Shown here one piece after another: positions 8,401-16,948 of a stretch of DNA of 64,000 bases (its first letter is position 1; every line of letters starts with the position of its first letter). The DNA comes from Niabella sp. GTDB lineage: Bacteria > Bacteroidota > Bacteroidia > Chitinophagales > Chitinophagaceae. The stretch is from assembly GCA_017744715.1 (NCBI GenBank), contig JAGIAT010000016.1, positions 62,001 to 126,000 on the forward strand. Reading direction: 5' to 3'. The position numbers and the translations under genes are program-made. The notes below the pieces were generated by a model. That model did no database searches and had not been told where the DNA came from. It was given only the letters and a program-made list of their open reading frames with translations.

Positions 8401-9116
8401 ACTGCATTATTATCGATGATGAGCCGCTGGCACGTGAGGGTGTGCAACTACTGGTGGCCGGTATACCGGAGTTACGGCTTACGGGTAGTTTTAATAATGC
8501 GGCATCGGCGCTCCGGTTCCTGCAACAGCATCCTGCAGACCTGGTTTTTCTGGACATTGAAATGCCCGGCATGAGCGGGCTGGAGCTGGCGGCGGTGCTT
8601 TCCGGTAAAACCCTGGTGATCTTCATTACAGCCCATACGGCGTATGCCATCGACAGTTATGAGCTGTCGGCCATCGACTACCTGGTAAAGCCCATCCATC
8701 ACGACCGGTTTTTGAAGGCGGTACAAAAAGCCATCGCTTATCATGGGTTGCTGCACCGGCCCGAAAATGATACCATTACATCGGTTGCCGCCGATTATAT
8801 GTTTGTAAAGTCGGAGCGGAAGTATTATAAGGTTTTCTTCCGGGAGGTGCTGTTTATTGAGGGGCTAAAGGATTATGTGGTGCTTTACCTGGAAAACAGG
8901 AAGCTCATTACCGCTATGAATATAAAAACCATCCACGAGCAATTGCCGCCGCAGATTTTTGTGCGCATCAGCAAATCCTATCTCATCAACGTGGAGCACA
9001 TCGCTTCCTTCAGCAACAACAGCATCCGGATCCGCGAACACGAGATCCCCATCGGCGATGCTTACCGGGCATTTTTCTTTGATGAATTTGTAAAAACCCG
9101 GTTGATTGACCGGTAA
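8397..9116 (+). CDS. LytTR-family response regulator
   Basis: The 239-aa protein has a receiver domain (acidic pocket IIDDEP, phospho-acceptor Asp53 in FLDIEMPG, Lys in YLVKPI) and a C-terminal LytTR DNA-binding domain (about residues 135-235, with VRISKSYLINVEHI and GDAYR motifs). It is the partner of the kinase at 7327. LytTR regulators bind paired short repeats in promoters; the likely local target is the divergent phospholipase-like gene or a distant gene, which cannot be told from here. The gene ends at a hairpin terminator. Confidence 0.9.
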   Translation: MNCIIIDDEPLAREGVQLLVAGIPELRLTGSFNNAASALRFLQQHPADLVFLDIEMPGMSGLELAAVLSGKTLVIFITAHTAYAIDSYELSAIDYLVKPIHHDRFLKAVQKAIAYHGLLHRPENDTITSVAADYMFVKSERKYYKVFFREVLFIEGLKDYVVLYLENRKLITAMNIKTIHEQLPPQIFVRISKSYLINVEHIASFSNNSIRIREHEIPIGDAYRAFFFDEFVKTRLIDR

Positions 9117-9136
9117 TTGAAGGATACTGATATAAA

Positions 9137-9163
9137 AAAGCGCCTCCGAAGAAGCGCTTTCTG
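9137..9163. terminator. Terminator between the response regulator and the convergent lipoprotein gene
   Basis: AAAGCGC (9137-9143) pairs with GCGCTTT (9154-9160), with A and T runs on either side, so it could work in both directions. Confidence 0.7.
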
Positions 9164-9187
9164 TATACTAAGGAGCTCTTTATTTAA

Positions 9188-10576
9188 TTACTTTTTTGTA
9201 ATATTATATTTTGCACCCCACACAGTCCATCCCTGCGTCCAGTCATTCGTTCCATCAAATGCACCAACATAGTTCGTCTTCACAAAGAAGGCATCATTCA
9301 GGTCCGATTTATCAAACTTGCCGGCCGTTGTTAACGCCAATGTTCCGGATTTGGGTTGCAGGTTAGGTGTTGCAGCATTAAACGGATCCGTTAATCCTGC
9401 ATCTGTTCCGGATGCCAGTAGCTTGCCTGCATACGTTCCCAAAACAAGGGTTTGCAACGAAACGTCTGTAAGGATTGTAGCATCTTTGGCAAAGAACGGT
9501 TGTGTTACCGAATGCAGCAGACTGTTGTAGAACATGCCATTACCATCAACAAACGCTTGCTGGGTTTCTGCATTTTCAACTACCAGCCCGGCTTTCTGGC
9601 CTCCAATTACTATTGAATTTGCCAACACAACCTGGCTTCCTCTTCTGAAACGCATGCCATAGCCATAGTCAGTTGACGTACCTGTAGCATTATTCGGGCC
9701 AATAGCGGTAAAGTTTGAGAGAACCGGATGGGTGATCGGTGTTGTTGTATAAGGGATTTTCCCGTTTGTGTTATCGACTTCAAAATTGTTTGAAACATCC
9801 CCTGAGGTTCCTTTATCATCGGTAAAACCGGGCGCCTTTACCGAAACAGCAAACTGGATCTTACCACGGTATCCGTCATCCATATCGAAATCGTCGTCAG
9901 CACTGTTATAGGCAATCAGGTATTTGCAGTTTACCGTTCCGCCAAAAAACTCATATGCATCATCCAACCCGTTTACCACCTGAATGTGATCAATGGTTGT
10001 GCCATTTCCCACAGCATATAAAGAAAGACCATTCACTTCGTCACCAGGATTTACCGCCTTTCCGGCATACTCGATCCGTACATACTGCAATGTGCCGCTG
10101 TTATCTGCATCGTTGGTTCCTCCGAAAGCCTTATGTGCAGCGTCAACACCACCTTCGATTTCCTTGTGGTTCATATTGCCTGTAGCATTACCTACTAATA
10201 CAACTCCTCCCAAATCTCCGGGAGTGGGAGTTGTTTCAGCCGATGTAAATACGATAGGATCATTATTTTTACCAACAGCATTTATTCTTGCACCTTTATA
10301 AACAACCAATACCCCTGCGGAGTCCCTGTTGGATATAATTTGTGTTCCCGGCTCAATCGTTAGTGTAGCGCCACTTTCCACATAAACATATCCTCTTAAA
10401 CGATATTTTTTGTCTTTTGTCCAGGTTTGGCTAGCAGAAATGCTTCCCCGAATATCTACGGTTCCTGATTGGCCGGGTGGTGTTACAGGAGGAGGAAGAT
10501 CTTCTCCTTTACTGCCGCATGATGAATATACAACTGCTGCAAGAGCAATTACGGACATCATCTTTAAATTTTTCAT
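9188..10576 (-). CDS. Secreted lipoprotein of the TonB-receptor partner type (beta-helix-like)
   Basis: The 462-aa product begins with a lipoprotein signal ending YSSC (Cys20), followed by a Pro-rich linker. The body has repeated beta-helix-like segments (ATLTIEPGTQI, FTSAETTPTPGDLGG, LVVENAE, DDDFDMDDGYRGKIQF) typical of a large Bacteroidota lipoprotein family that sits next to TonB-dependent receptors. It probably lies on the outer-membrane surface as ligand-binding partner of the receptor encoded 17 bp upstream, in the same operon. With the phosphate genes across the divergent region, a role in acquiring phosphorus compounds is inferred, not shown. The Asp-rich patch could bind calcium. 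Confidence 0.72.
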   Translation of the reverse strand: MKNLKMMSVIALAAVVYSSCGSKGEDLPPPVTPPGQSGTVDIRGSISASQTWTKDKKYRLRGYVYVESGATLTIEPGTQIISNRDSAGVLVVYKGARINAVGKNNDPIVFTSAETTPTPGDLGGVVLVGNATGNMNHKEIEGGVDAAHKAFGGTNDADNSGTLQYVRIEYAGKAVNPGDEVNGLSLYAVGNGTTIDHIQVVNGLDDAYEFFGGTVNCKYLIAYNSADDDFDMDDGYRGKIQFAVSVKAPGFTDDKGTSGDVSNNFEVDNTNGKIPYTTTPITHPVLSNFTAIGPNNATGTSTDYGYGMRFRRGSQVVLANSIVIGGQKAGLVVENAETQQAFVDGNGMFYNSLLHSVTQPFFAKDATILTDVSLQTLVLGTYAGKLLASGTDAGLTDPFNAATPNLQPKSGTLALTTAGKFDKSDLNDAFFVKTNYVGAFDGTNDWTQGWTVWGAKYNITKK

Positions 10577-10593
10577 ATTTTGCTTTTTTTGTT

Positions 10594-13368
10594 TTAAAAA
10601 TTATACTTCAGAGATAAATTAGCGGATGTTCCCAGCTTATAGCGCCGTGTAACGCGGTCGCCGTCACTATCGTATTCAGGACTTGTTCTTGATTTATCAA
10701 ATCGATAGTACATAACAAACGGCTGCGCCAGGATATCACTTACTGTTGCTTTAAGTTCCAGTTTGTTTTTGGCGAACTTTTTACTAACCTGTGCATCAAG
10801 CACACTTCTTGGCTTTTCATAAATATCTACACCTGCATCACCCTGGCCTCTGAATGCCAGCCTGGGGCCGATCCGGTTGAACAGCACGTTAACAGAAAAA
10901 TCATTATTTGCATAATTTAGACCCCCGTTGATCAGGTAGGGCGATAACCCCTGCATAAGCCCGTTATTAATATTGGAGTTTTGCAGTTTTATTGAGCCTT
11001 TGATATAGGAGAGATTGGTGTAAAAAGTTAAGGCATCAAAAAAGTTGCCGCCAATAAAGCTCAGTTTTTTTCGAACTTCCATTTCAGCGCCATATACTTT
11101 TGCGTGCTCGGCGTTTTGATAGGAGAGTATTGAATTACCCTGGTTTACCTGTTCAATAGGGTTTTTAAAATATTTATAGAACCCGGTAACCGATATAATT
11201 TCTCCGGCAGCTGGGAAAAGCTCGTACCGCAGGTCTCCATTCGTATTTTTACTCCTTACAAGATCTGGATTACCGCGGTAAATAAAATCCGTAGTATAAT
11301 CATATAAACTATAAGAAGCGATCTCTCTGAATTCCGGCCGGTTTACAGATTGCGAGCCTGCTAACCTGATATTGGATTTGGGCGTTACTTCGTAAGTAAA
11401 GTTACCGGAAGGAAGAAAATCCAGGTCCTGCTTTTTTACTTTTAAGCTACCGCTAACCGGTATCAGCTGCTGGTCGTAATTTTCCACACGTACCCCCCAG
11501 TCCAATTTTAATTTATTGGAAAAACGGTTATTCAACATCAGATATCCCGCATTCAGGTAGCCCTTACCCTGGTAGTTGGTTGAATTATTACCAATATTGG
11601 CTACTGTAAGTTGATACTCATCGATGTTCTCCCGAGAGAAAATGCTAAACGGGTTACTTCCGGAAGCGGCAGGAATTTCGGCGCCTCCCGCATATAAGGA
11701 AGCATATCCCAATGCATTCACTTCTACATCTTTTAGCCTGAAATATCCGGCATAGCCCGCTTTAAACTTTTGTTCGTTGTCAAACAGCTGAAACGGATAC
11801 TGATAATTTAAGTTGGCTCCAAAAATGTTCTCTTTTAAATTAGAGTAAACACGTCCGGCATTTTGTATCGAAGGTGAATTTTCATTAGAAACCTTGCGCA
11901 CGAAGTTTTGGTTATCCATTGAAGTAAAGGTCAGAATCCGCTGATCCGGTTCGTTTCTGTACGTCATCGAATAAGAAGCATTCCAGTCTATCACACTGCT
12001 GTTTAACTTATGCTTGCCTTCAAAAACCGAATTAAAAATTCCGTCCTGCCGCGCCTCATTTTGCGAACTTTTAAAATAGATGGTATTATTTTGACCGTTG
12101 GAAGTATTGACACCCGATCTTGCAGCTGTTGTAACGGAAAAATCATTATTAAACAGGTTTTTCCAGGAAATGGTGTTATTGTTGTTATAAGCGTATGTCA
12201 AATTCAGTAATGCATTCAGGTTCTTTTTTTGAATATGAGCGTCTGTGTTATAGTTAAACAGCTCCGTTTTAGCGATATCATACTCAAACAATTCGGAAGG
12301 TTTAAATTGCTGCCCGATTCCATAGCCTATAGAATAAATGTACCCCAGCTTTTTTTCGCCCGAAAACAATTTAGAATTACCTCCGGTATAATTCAGACTC
12401 AAGTTGGGAAGTGCATTCGGACCATTTTTGTATCCGTAACTATTAGAGAACAGCTTAGTGGCTGCTATTTTATAGTCGTTGGGGAGCCCTATAAAACTGT
12501 TCCGGTATTTATAGTATGAGTTCGGAAGGTCCCTGGAATAATCGAAAAACCCGAGAAAGTCCAGTTTACCTTTAGGTTCAGAGGTTTTCGTTTCCTTAAA
12601 TGTGGTTAGCGTATTATAACCTATCGACAGCGAAAGCTCGCTTAATTTTGTTGTAGGATATTGTTTGGTCGTTATTTTTATAGCTCCTCCTGCAAAATCA
12701 CCCGGAAGATCGGGAGTGGCCGATTTATAAACAACAATATTATCTACTATAGAAGAGGGCAGAATGTTAAACGCGAAGGCTTTTTTATCCGGCTCCGTAC
12801 TTGGCAAAATCGCGTTATTTAATAATGCGGTATTATAACGTTCACTCAATCCTCTTATAATAACAAACTTGTCATCCTGTATAGAGGCCCCGCTTACCCG
12901 TTTCAATACATCCCCGGTATTACGGTCCGGAGACTTTTTAATAATATCCGCCGAAATACCATCGGAAATAGAGGCACTCAATTTTTGTACATTATAAAGA
13001 GACGCAACCGATTCTCTTTTAGCACTTGATTTTACAACCACCTCCTGTAACTGCTGGTTCAACTTATCCAACGTAATATTAACAACCGGAACTTCCGTAT
13101 CGGTAACCTGAATATCACTCACTTCTTTGGTTTGATATCCGATACTTGAAACGGTAAGGCTGTATTTTACATTTTTCTTTACTGAGATATAGAATCCGCC
13201 ATCAACGTCTGTTGTTACGCCCTTTTGTTCACCTGTTATTGCTACGGATGCGCCCACAATGGGAGAACCAGTTTCTCCATCTGTGATTTTTCCGGAAAGC
13301 TTTGCCTGCGAAAAAGCGATAGGAGAAACAGAAGCGAAGAGCATAACGAACAGCAGCCTAATTTGCAT
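10594..13368 (-). CDS. TonB-dependent outer-membrane receptor, probably phosphate-regulated
   Basis: TonB-dependent receptors import scarce nutrients across the outer membrane using energy from ExbBD-TonB. After a signal peptide (start MQIRLLFVMLFASVSP; an in-frame ATG at 13386 adds six residues), there is a carboxypeptidase-regulatory-like domain (GKITDGETGSPIVGASV), a plug (about 120-230, with SERYNTALLNNAILPSTEPDK and FAGGAIKITTKQ) and a beta barrel ending in SLKYNF. About 924 aa. It heads an operon with the lipoprotein. Six 11-bp direct repeats resembling a Pho box lie 33-98 bp upstream and are shared with the divergent DUF47/PiT genes, so phosphate, phosphonate or an organophosphate is the likely cargo (inference). 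Confidence 0.85.
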   Translation of the reverse strand: MQIRLLFVMLFASVSPIAFSQAKLSGKITDGETGSPIVGASVAITGEQKGVTTDVDGGFYISVKKNVKYSLTVSSIGYQTKEVSDIQVTDTEVPVVNITLDKLNQQLQEVVVKSSAKRESVASLYNVQKLSASISDGISADIIKKSPDRNTGDVLKRVSGASIQDDKFVIIRGLSERYNTALLNNAILPSTEPDKKAFAFNILPSSIVDNIVVYKSATPDLPGDFAGGAIKITTKQYPTTKLSELSLSIGYNTLTTFKETKTSEPKGKLDFLGFFDYSRDLPNSYYKYRNSFIGLPNDYKIAATKLFSNSYGYKNGPNALPNLSLNYTGGNSKLFSGEKKLGYIYSIGYGIGQQFKPSELFEYDIAKTELFNYNTDAHIQKKNLNALLNLTYAYNNNNTISWKNLFNNDFSVTTAARSGVNTSNGQNNTIYFKSSQNEARQDGIFNSVFEGKHKLNSSVIDWNASYSMTYRNEPDQRILTFTSMDNQNFVRKVSNENSPSIQNAGRVYSNLKENIFGANLNYQYPFQLFDNEQKFKAGYAGYFRLKDVEVNALGYASLYAGGAEIPAASGSNPFSIFSRENIDEYQLTVANIGNNSTNYQGKGYLNAGYLMLNNRFSNKLKLDWGVRVENYDQQLIPVSGSLKVKKQDLDFLPSGNFTYEVTPKSNIRLAGSQSVNRPEFREIASYSLYDYTTDFIYRGNPDLVRSKNTNGDLRYELFPAAGEIISVTGFYKYFKNPIEQVNQGNSILSYQNAEHAKVYGAEMEVRKKLSFIGGNFFDALTFYTNLSYIKGSIKLQNSNINNGLMQGLSPYLINGGLNYANNDFSVNVLFNRIGPRLAFRGQGDAGVDIYEKPRSVLDAQVSKKFAKNKLELKATVSDILAQPFVMYYRFDKSRTSPEYDSDGDRVTRRYKLGTSANLSLKYNF

Positions 13369-13400
13369 ATAGAATATTTGCTGCAAAAGTCAAATCGCAT

Positions 13401-13466
13401 TGTTATCTCACCGTTACCCTGATGTTACCAAATCATCACCGCAACATTACGTTAATGTTAAGCCGC
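13401..13466. promoter_or_regulatory. Pho-box-like array of six 11-bp direct repeats
   Basis: Units start at 13401, 13412, 13423, 13434, 13445 and 13456, exactly 11 bp apart: TGTTATC, CGTTACC, TGTTACC, CATCACC, CATTACG, TGTTAAG, each followed by 4 variable bases. Consensus YRTTACC-N4. The 7+4 layout in 11-bp direct repeats is that of PhoB/PhoP sites in other phyla. The array lies between the TonB receptor operon and the DUF47-PiT operon. Confidence 0.72.
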
Positions 13467-13615
13467 AGCCCGGCTATGCATTTCCTGTTGAAAACCCTGC
13501 CCGTTTCCGGCTATAAATCCTGTTTTTGTACATTAAAAACCAAATGAAACCGCAATTCCTATATTAAGGAATTATTAATTCCTGTAATTTTATGGTGATA
13601 CTTCAACGAACGGGA

Positions 13616-13623
13616 TAATTTTG
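13616..13623 (+). promoter_or_regulatory. -7 promoter box for the DUF47-PiT operon
   Basis: TAATTTTG fits TAnnTTTG and lies 22 bp before the ATG at 13646, a typical leader length here. It is about 150 bp downstream of the Pho-box-like array, so that array may chiefly serve the other side, or act at a distance. Confidence 0.45.
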
Positions 13624-13645
13624 CCACCAATTTTAAAAACATACC

Positions 13646-14293
13646 ATGGGACTTAACTCATTTCTGAAAATCTTTACCCCCAGCAATACCGTTTTTTTTG
13701 AATTGTTTGAAAAAATAGCAGCCAATGTGACTTCTATGGGGAAACTTTTAAAGCAGATGGTCAATGAAACCGATATCAATAAACGGAATTCCCTTTCCCA
13801 GTCGATTATTGATATGGAACATGGTAATGACGAGCTGACCCACAGCGTATTTACAGAGCTGGGCCGCAATTTTATCACCCCATTCGATCGTGAAGACATC
13901 CATTACCTGGCCACTTCGCTGGATGATATTGCCGACTATATTTACGCCACCGCTAAAAAGATCACCACCTACCGGGTAAACCCGAATGAAACCGGGATAC
14001 AGAAAATGGCGGAACTGATCGTACAGGCGGCCGAGCAGGTACAGGCGGCGGTGATGGAGCTGCGGGATATGAAAAAAGTACGCAATATCACAGAAGCGCT
14101 GGTAAAAATAAACAGCATCGAGAACCAGGCAGACGATGTTTTTGACTTAAGTATCGAATATTTATTTGATACGGAAGCCGACGCAAAGGAAGTGATTAAA
14201 AAAAGAGAGGTATACCAGGCAATGGAGGTTGTTACCGATAAATGTGAGGACGTAGGTAACGTAATTGAGTCCATTATTATTAAATATGCATAA
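13646..14293 (+). CDS. DUF47/PhoU-like phosphate-transport regulator
   Basis: The 215-aa cytoplasmic protein is all-helical with the PhoU-like acidic motifs of DUF47, such as ENQADDVFDLSIEYLF and TDKCEDVGNVIESI near the C-terminus, and DREDIHYLATSLDDIADYI in the middle. These bind metal clusters in PhoU relatives. DUF47 genes commonly precede PiT transporters and are thought to control or assist them. Here the PiT gene follows after 93 bp on the same strand. The start ATG at 13646 is preceded by a TAATTTTG box. Regulation by phosphate is likely from the upstream repeat array. Confidence 0.9.
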   Translation: MGLNSFLKIFTPSNTVFFELFEKIAANVTSMGKLLKQMVNETDINKRNSLSQSIIDMEHGNDELTHSVFTELGRNFITPFDREDIHYLATSLDDIADYIYATAKKITTYRVNPNETGIQKMAELIVQAAEQVQAAVMELRDMKKVRNITEALVKINSIENQADDVFDLSIEYLFDTEADAKEVIKKREVYQAMEVVTDKCEDVGNVIESIIIKYA

Positions 14294-14386
14294 GAAGGTT
14301 CATAGGTCATCACCGGTGGTTCCTTTAATATATTTATATAACGCCCCACCACTGGCTTATTATCAAATCAGCACATTCCATTAACT

Positions 14387-15619
14387 ATGTTTACTTACCT
14401 CGTTGTTATCATAGCCCTGGCATTGATCTTTGATTATATTAACGGGTTTCATGATGCAGCCAATTCCATCGCTACCGTTGTATCCACAAAAGTACTAACC
14501 CCTTTCCAGGCGGTGATCTGGGCAGCCCTGTTCAATTTTGTAGCTTATTTTATCTTTAAAGACCACGGGGTGGCCAATACCATTGCCAAAACCGTTAAGG
14601 AGCATTTTATTGATCTTAATGTGATCTTTGCCGGGCTTATGGCCGCCATTATCTGGAACCTGTTTACCTGGTGGCGGGGTATTCCGTCTTCATCTTCGCA
14701 TACCCTTATCGGCGGCTTTGCCGGAGCCGGCATCTCCCATGCCATCGGAATGGGTGAAAGCAATCCCTTTACCGCTGTAAACTCCGGTGTGATCCTGACC
14801 ATTGCGGCATTTATATTCCTGGCACCCATTATCGGTATGATCATGGCCTTTCTTTTTTCGATCTGGTTTATGAATTCGTTTAAAAAGGGGTGGCGGATAA
14901 AGCTCTTTTCCTTCCTGGTCATTGCCGCGGTATTTGTGTTTTTAAGCTTTGTGCTGGAAACCGATCCGGAAAAACTGAAATCTCATTATGAGTCGTATTT
15001 TCTGAAAGTCATCTTCTATTCCCATAATTTCAAGTACATCCTGCTGGGGCTGATCCTGATCATTATGGCTGTTTTCTCCCTGTTTCTGAGCGGCCTGAAT
15101 GCACACCGTGCCAATATCTGGTTTAAACGGCTGCAACTGGTTTCTTCGGCTATTTTCAGTGTTGGGCATGGTGGAAATGATGCGCAGAAGGTAATGGGGA
15201 TCATTATGGTAGCCCTGGTGGCCTATGACCCCAACTCGTACAATCTGAACCATATGGTGGTGTGGGTACCCCTGGCCTGTTATACAGCCATTGCCCTGGG
15301 CACCATGAGCGGGGGCTGGAAGATTGTAAAAACCATGGGTACCAAAATTACCAAGGTAACGCCTTTTGAAGGAGTAGCTGCAGAAACGGCCGGTGCGCTG
15401 ACCCTGTTTGCAACCGAAGCGATGAAGATTCCCGTAAGTACCACGCATACCATTACGGGTTCCATTATGGGTGTAGGTGCCACCAAACGCCTGTCCGCCG
15501 TACGCTGGGGGGTAACCATCAACCTCATCTGGGCGTGGATCCTTACCATTCCGGTAAGCGCGGTACTGGCCAGCATTGTTTATTTCATTATGAAACTGGT
15601 GGTGCCGGGAATTCAATAG
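14387..15619 (+). CDS. PiT-family inorganic phosphate transporter
   Basis: PiT proteins carry phosphate, often as metal phosphate, into the cytoplasm with H+ or Na+. The 410-aa product has about ten to eleven membrane helices and both copies of the inverted signature: GFHDAANSIATVVSTKVL near residue 22 and GHGGNDAQKVMGII near residue 265. SSSHTLIGG and STTHTITGS are the paired motifs in the two halves. The cytoplasmic loop between the halves is of moderate size. It is the second gene of the DUF47-PiT operon and ends at a strong terminator. Assignment is firm; affinity and coupling ion are not readable. Confidence 0.95.
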   Translation: MFTYLVVIIALALIFDYINGFHDAANSIATVVSTKVLTPFQAVIWAALFNFVAYFIFKDHGVANTIAKTVKEHFIDLNVIFAGLMAAIIWNLFTWWRGIPSSSSHTLIGGFAGAGISHAIGMGESNPFTAVNSGVILTIAAFIFLAPIIGMIMAFLFSIWFMNSFKKGWRIKLFSFLVIAAVFVFLSFVLETDPEKLKSHYESYFLKVIFYSHNFKYILLGLILIIMAVFSLFLSGLNAHRANIWFKRLQLVSSAIFSVGHGGNDAQKVMGIIMVALVAYDPNSYNLNHMVVWVPLACYTAIALGTMSGGWKIVKTMGTKITKVTPFEGVAAETAGALTLFATEAMKIPVSTTHTITGSIMGVGATKRLSAVRWGVTINLIWAWILTIPVSAVLASIVYFIMKLVVPGIQ

Positions 15620-15646
15620 AAAAAAAGCATACATATCAACCAATAA

Positions 15647-15679
15647 GCAAAAAGTATCCGCGATCCGGATACTTTTTGC
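15647..15679. terminator. Strong bidirectional terminator after PiT
   Basis: A perfect 14-bp stem, GCAAAAAGTATCCG (15647-15660) with its complement at 15666-15679, encloses a 5-base loop; A and T runs on both arms let it act either way. Confidence 0.88.
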
Positions 15680-15714
15680 TTCCTGAACAGATCCGGGCGC
15701 TGAAATCGGGAGTA

Positions 15715-15752
15715 CAGAATTGAGAATCCAGAATTGAGAATTGAGAATCGAA
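15715..15752. repeat. Short degenerate direct repeats (GAATTGAGAATC type)
   Basis: AGAATTGAGAATCC, AGAATTGAGAATTGAGAATC follow in tandem with units of 7-14 bp. A similar degenerate run (AGAATCCAGAATTCAGATTTGAG) lies just after galE at 16888-16910, so galE is bracketed by related low-complexity repeats. Confidence 0.5.
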
Positions 15753-15836
15753 TGTACAGAAACAGGCATCCGGAATCGGGCCGGCACTCTGAACCTATTG
15801 AAAAAATCCCCACCTTTGTAACTCAATAAGATTTAT

Positions 15837-16862
15837 ATGAGTAAGATTTTGGTGACAGGTGGTTGCGGCTATATCGGGTCGCATACGATCGTTGATTTAA
15901 TTGAAAACGGGTATGAGGTCATTTCAGTAGATAACAACAGTCGTTCCCAGCCCTTTGTGCTGGAAAATGTTGGAAAAATTACCGGCAAAAATGTAAAGAA
16001 CTACAAGGTAGATCTTTGCAATTTTGACGATACCCATGCTATTTTTGAAGAAAACCCGGACATTACCGGCATCATCCATTTTGCCGCCTATAAAGCGGTG
16101 GGCGAATCAGTGGAAATGCCCCTGGTTTATTACGAAAACAACCTGAATTCCCTGATCAACATCCTAAAATGTGCACGGGATTTTGCTACGCCTTATTTCG
16201 TTTTTTCCTCTTCCTGTACGGTTTACGGCAACCCGGATTCCATTCCGGTAGTGGAAACCACGCCAACCAAACCTGCGGAGTCTCCTTACGGCGCTACCAA
16301 GCAAATGGGCGAACAGATCCTGACTGATTTTGCAAAAGTGTTTGATACCAATGTAATTGCGCTGCGGTATTTTAACCCGGTAGGGGCGCACCCCTCTATC
16401 CAGATCGGGGAACTGCCCATCGGCCGGCCGCAGAACCTGGTTCCGGCCATTACGCAAACCGCCATTGGCAAACTGCCCAAAATGACGGTGCATGGTGCCG
16501 ATTATGATACCCGGGATGGTTCCTGCCTGCGCGATTTTATTCATGTAAGCGATATTGCCCATGCACATACCCTGGCCATAAAATACCTGGAAGCAATAAA
16601 AAATAAAAGCAATTACGAGATCTTCAACCTGGGCACCGGAAACGGGGTTACGGTTTTAGAAGCCATCCGGTCTTTTGAAAAGGTAAGCGGCACCAAACTG
16701 AATTATGAAATCGGGCCCCGCCGCCCGGGAGATGTAATCGCCATCTATGCCAATAACGACCATGCGGTAAAAAGCCTGGGCTGGGATATCAAATACGGGC
16801 TGGATGATATGATGCGTACCGCCTGGGAGTGGGAGCAGAAGCTGGCCAAAGCGCCGCGGTAA
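15837..16862 (+). CDS. galE: UDP-glucose 4-epimerase
   Basis: GalE interconverts UDP-glucose and UDP-galactose using bound NAD, in galactose use and in making sugars for surface glycans. The 341-aa cytoplasmic protein is full length for the family. It has the Rossmann motif GGCGYIGSH at residues 7-15, the catalytic Ser/Thr region SSSCTVYG, the Tyr-Lys pair in SPYGATKQ, and ALRYFNPVGAHPS, all typical of GalE rather than other extended short-chain dehydrogenases. It is a single gene between the PiT terminator and a long inverted repeat, with the dipeptide epimerase gene convergent. Confidence 0.94.
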   Translation: MSKILVTGGCGYIGSHTIVDLIENGYEVISVDNNSRSQPFVLENVGKITGKNVKNYKVDLCNFDDTHAIFEENPDITGIIHFAAYKAVGESVEMPLVYYENNLNSLINILKCARDFATPYFVFSSSCTVYGNPDSIPVVETTPTKPAESPYGATKQMGEQILTDFAKVFDTNVIALRYFNPVGAHPSIQIGELPIGRPQNLVPAITQTAIGKLPKMTVHGADYDTRDGSCLRDFIHVSDIAHAHTLAIKYLEAIKNKSNYEIFNLGTGNGVTVLEAIRSFEKVSGTKLNYEIGPRRPGDVIAIYANNDHAVKSLGWDIKYGLDDMMRTAWEWEQKLAKAPR

Positions 16863-16866
16863 TAAC

Positions 16867-16943
16867 AGCTATCAGCATTTAGCTTTCAGAATCCAGAATT
16901 CAGATTTGAGATTTGAGACGCTGATGGCTAAATGCTGATCGCT
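16867..16943. repeat. Long inverted repeat between convergent genes
   Basis: ATCAGCATTTAGC (16871-16883) is perfectly complemented by GCTAAATGCTGAT (16927-16939); the match extends to 17 bp with one mismatch. The 43-base loop carries degenerate TTGAGA-type repeats. It may end transcription from both sides or be a member of a dispersed palindromic family. Confidence 0.65.
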
Positions 16944-16948
16944 TATAG

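Noticed and set aside
14942..15826. Long open frame (294 codons) opposite the PiT gene
   Set aside because: It is a shadow of the PiT coding sequence; composition is low in hydrophobic patterning and has many His/Pro/Arg, and PiT is unmistakable.
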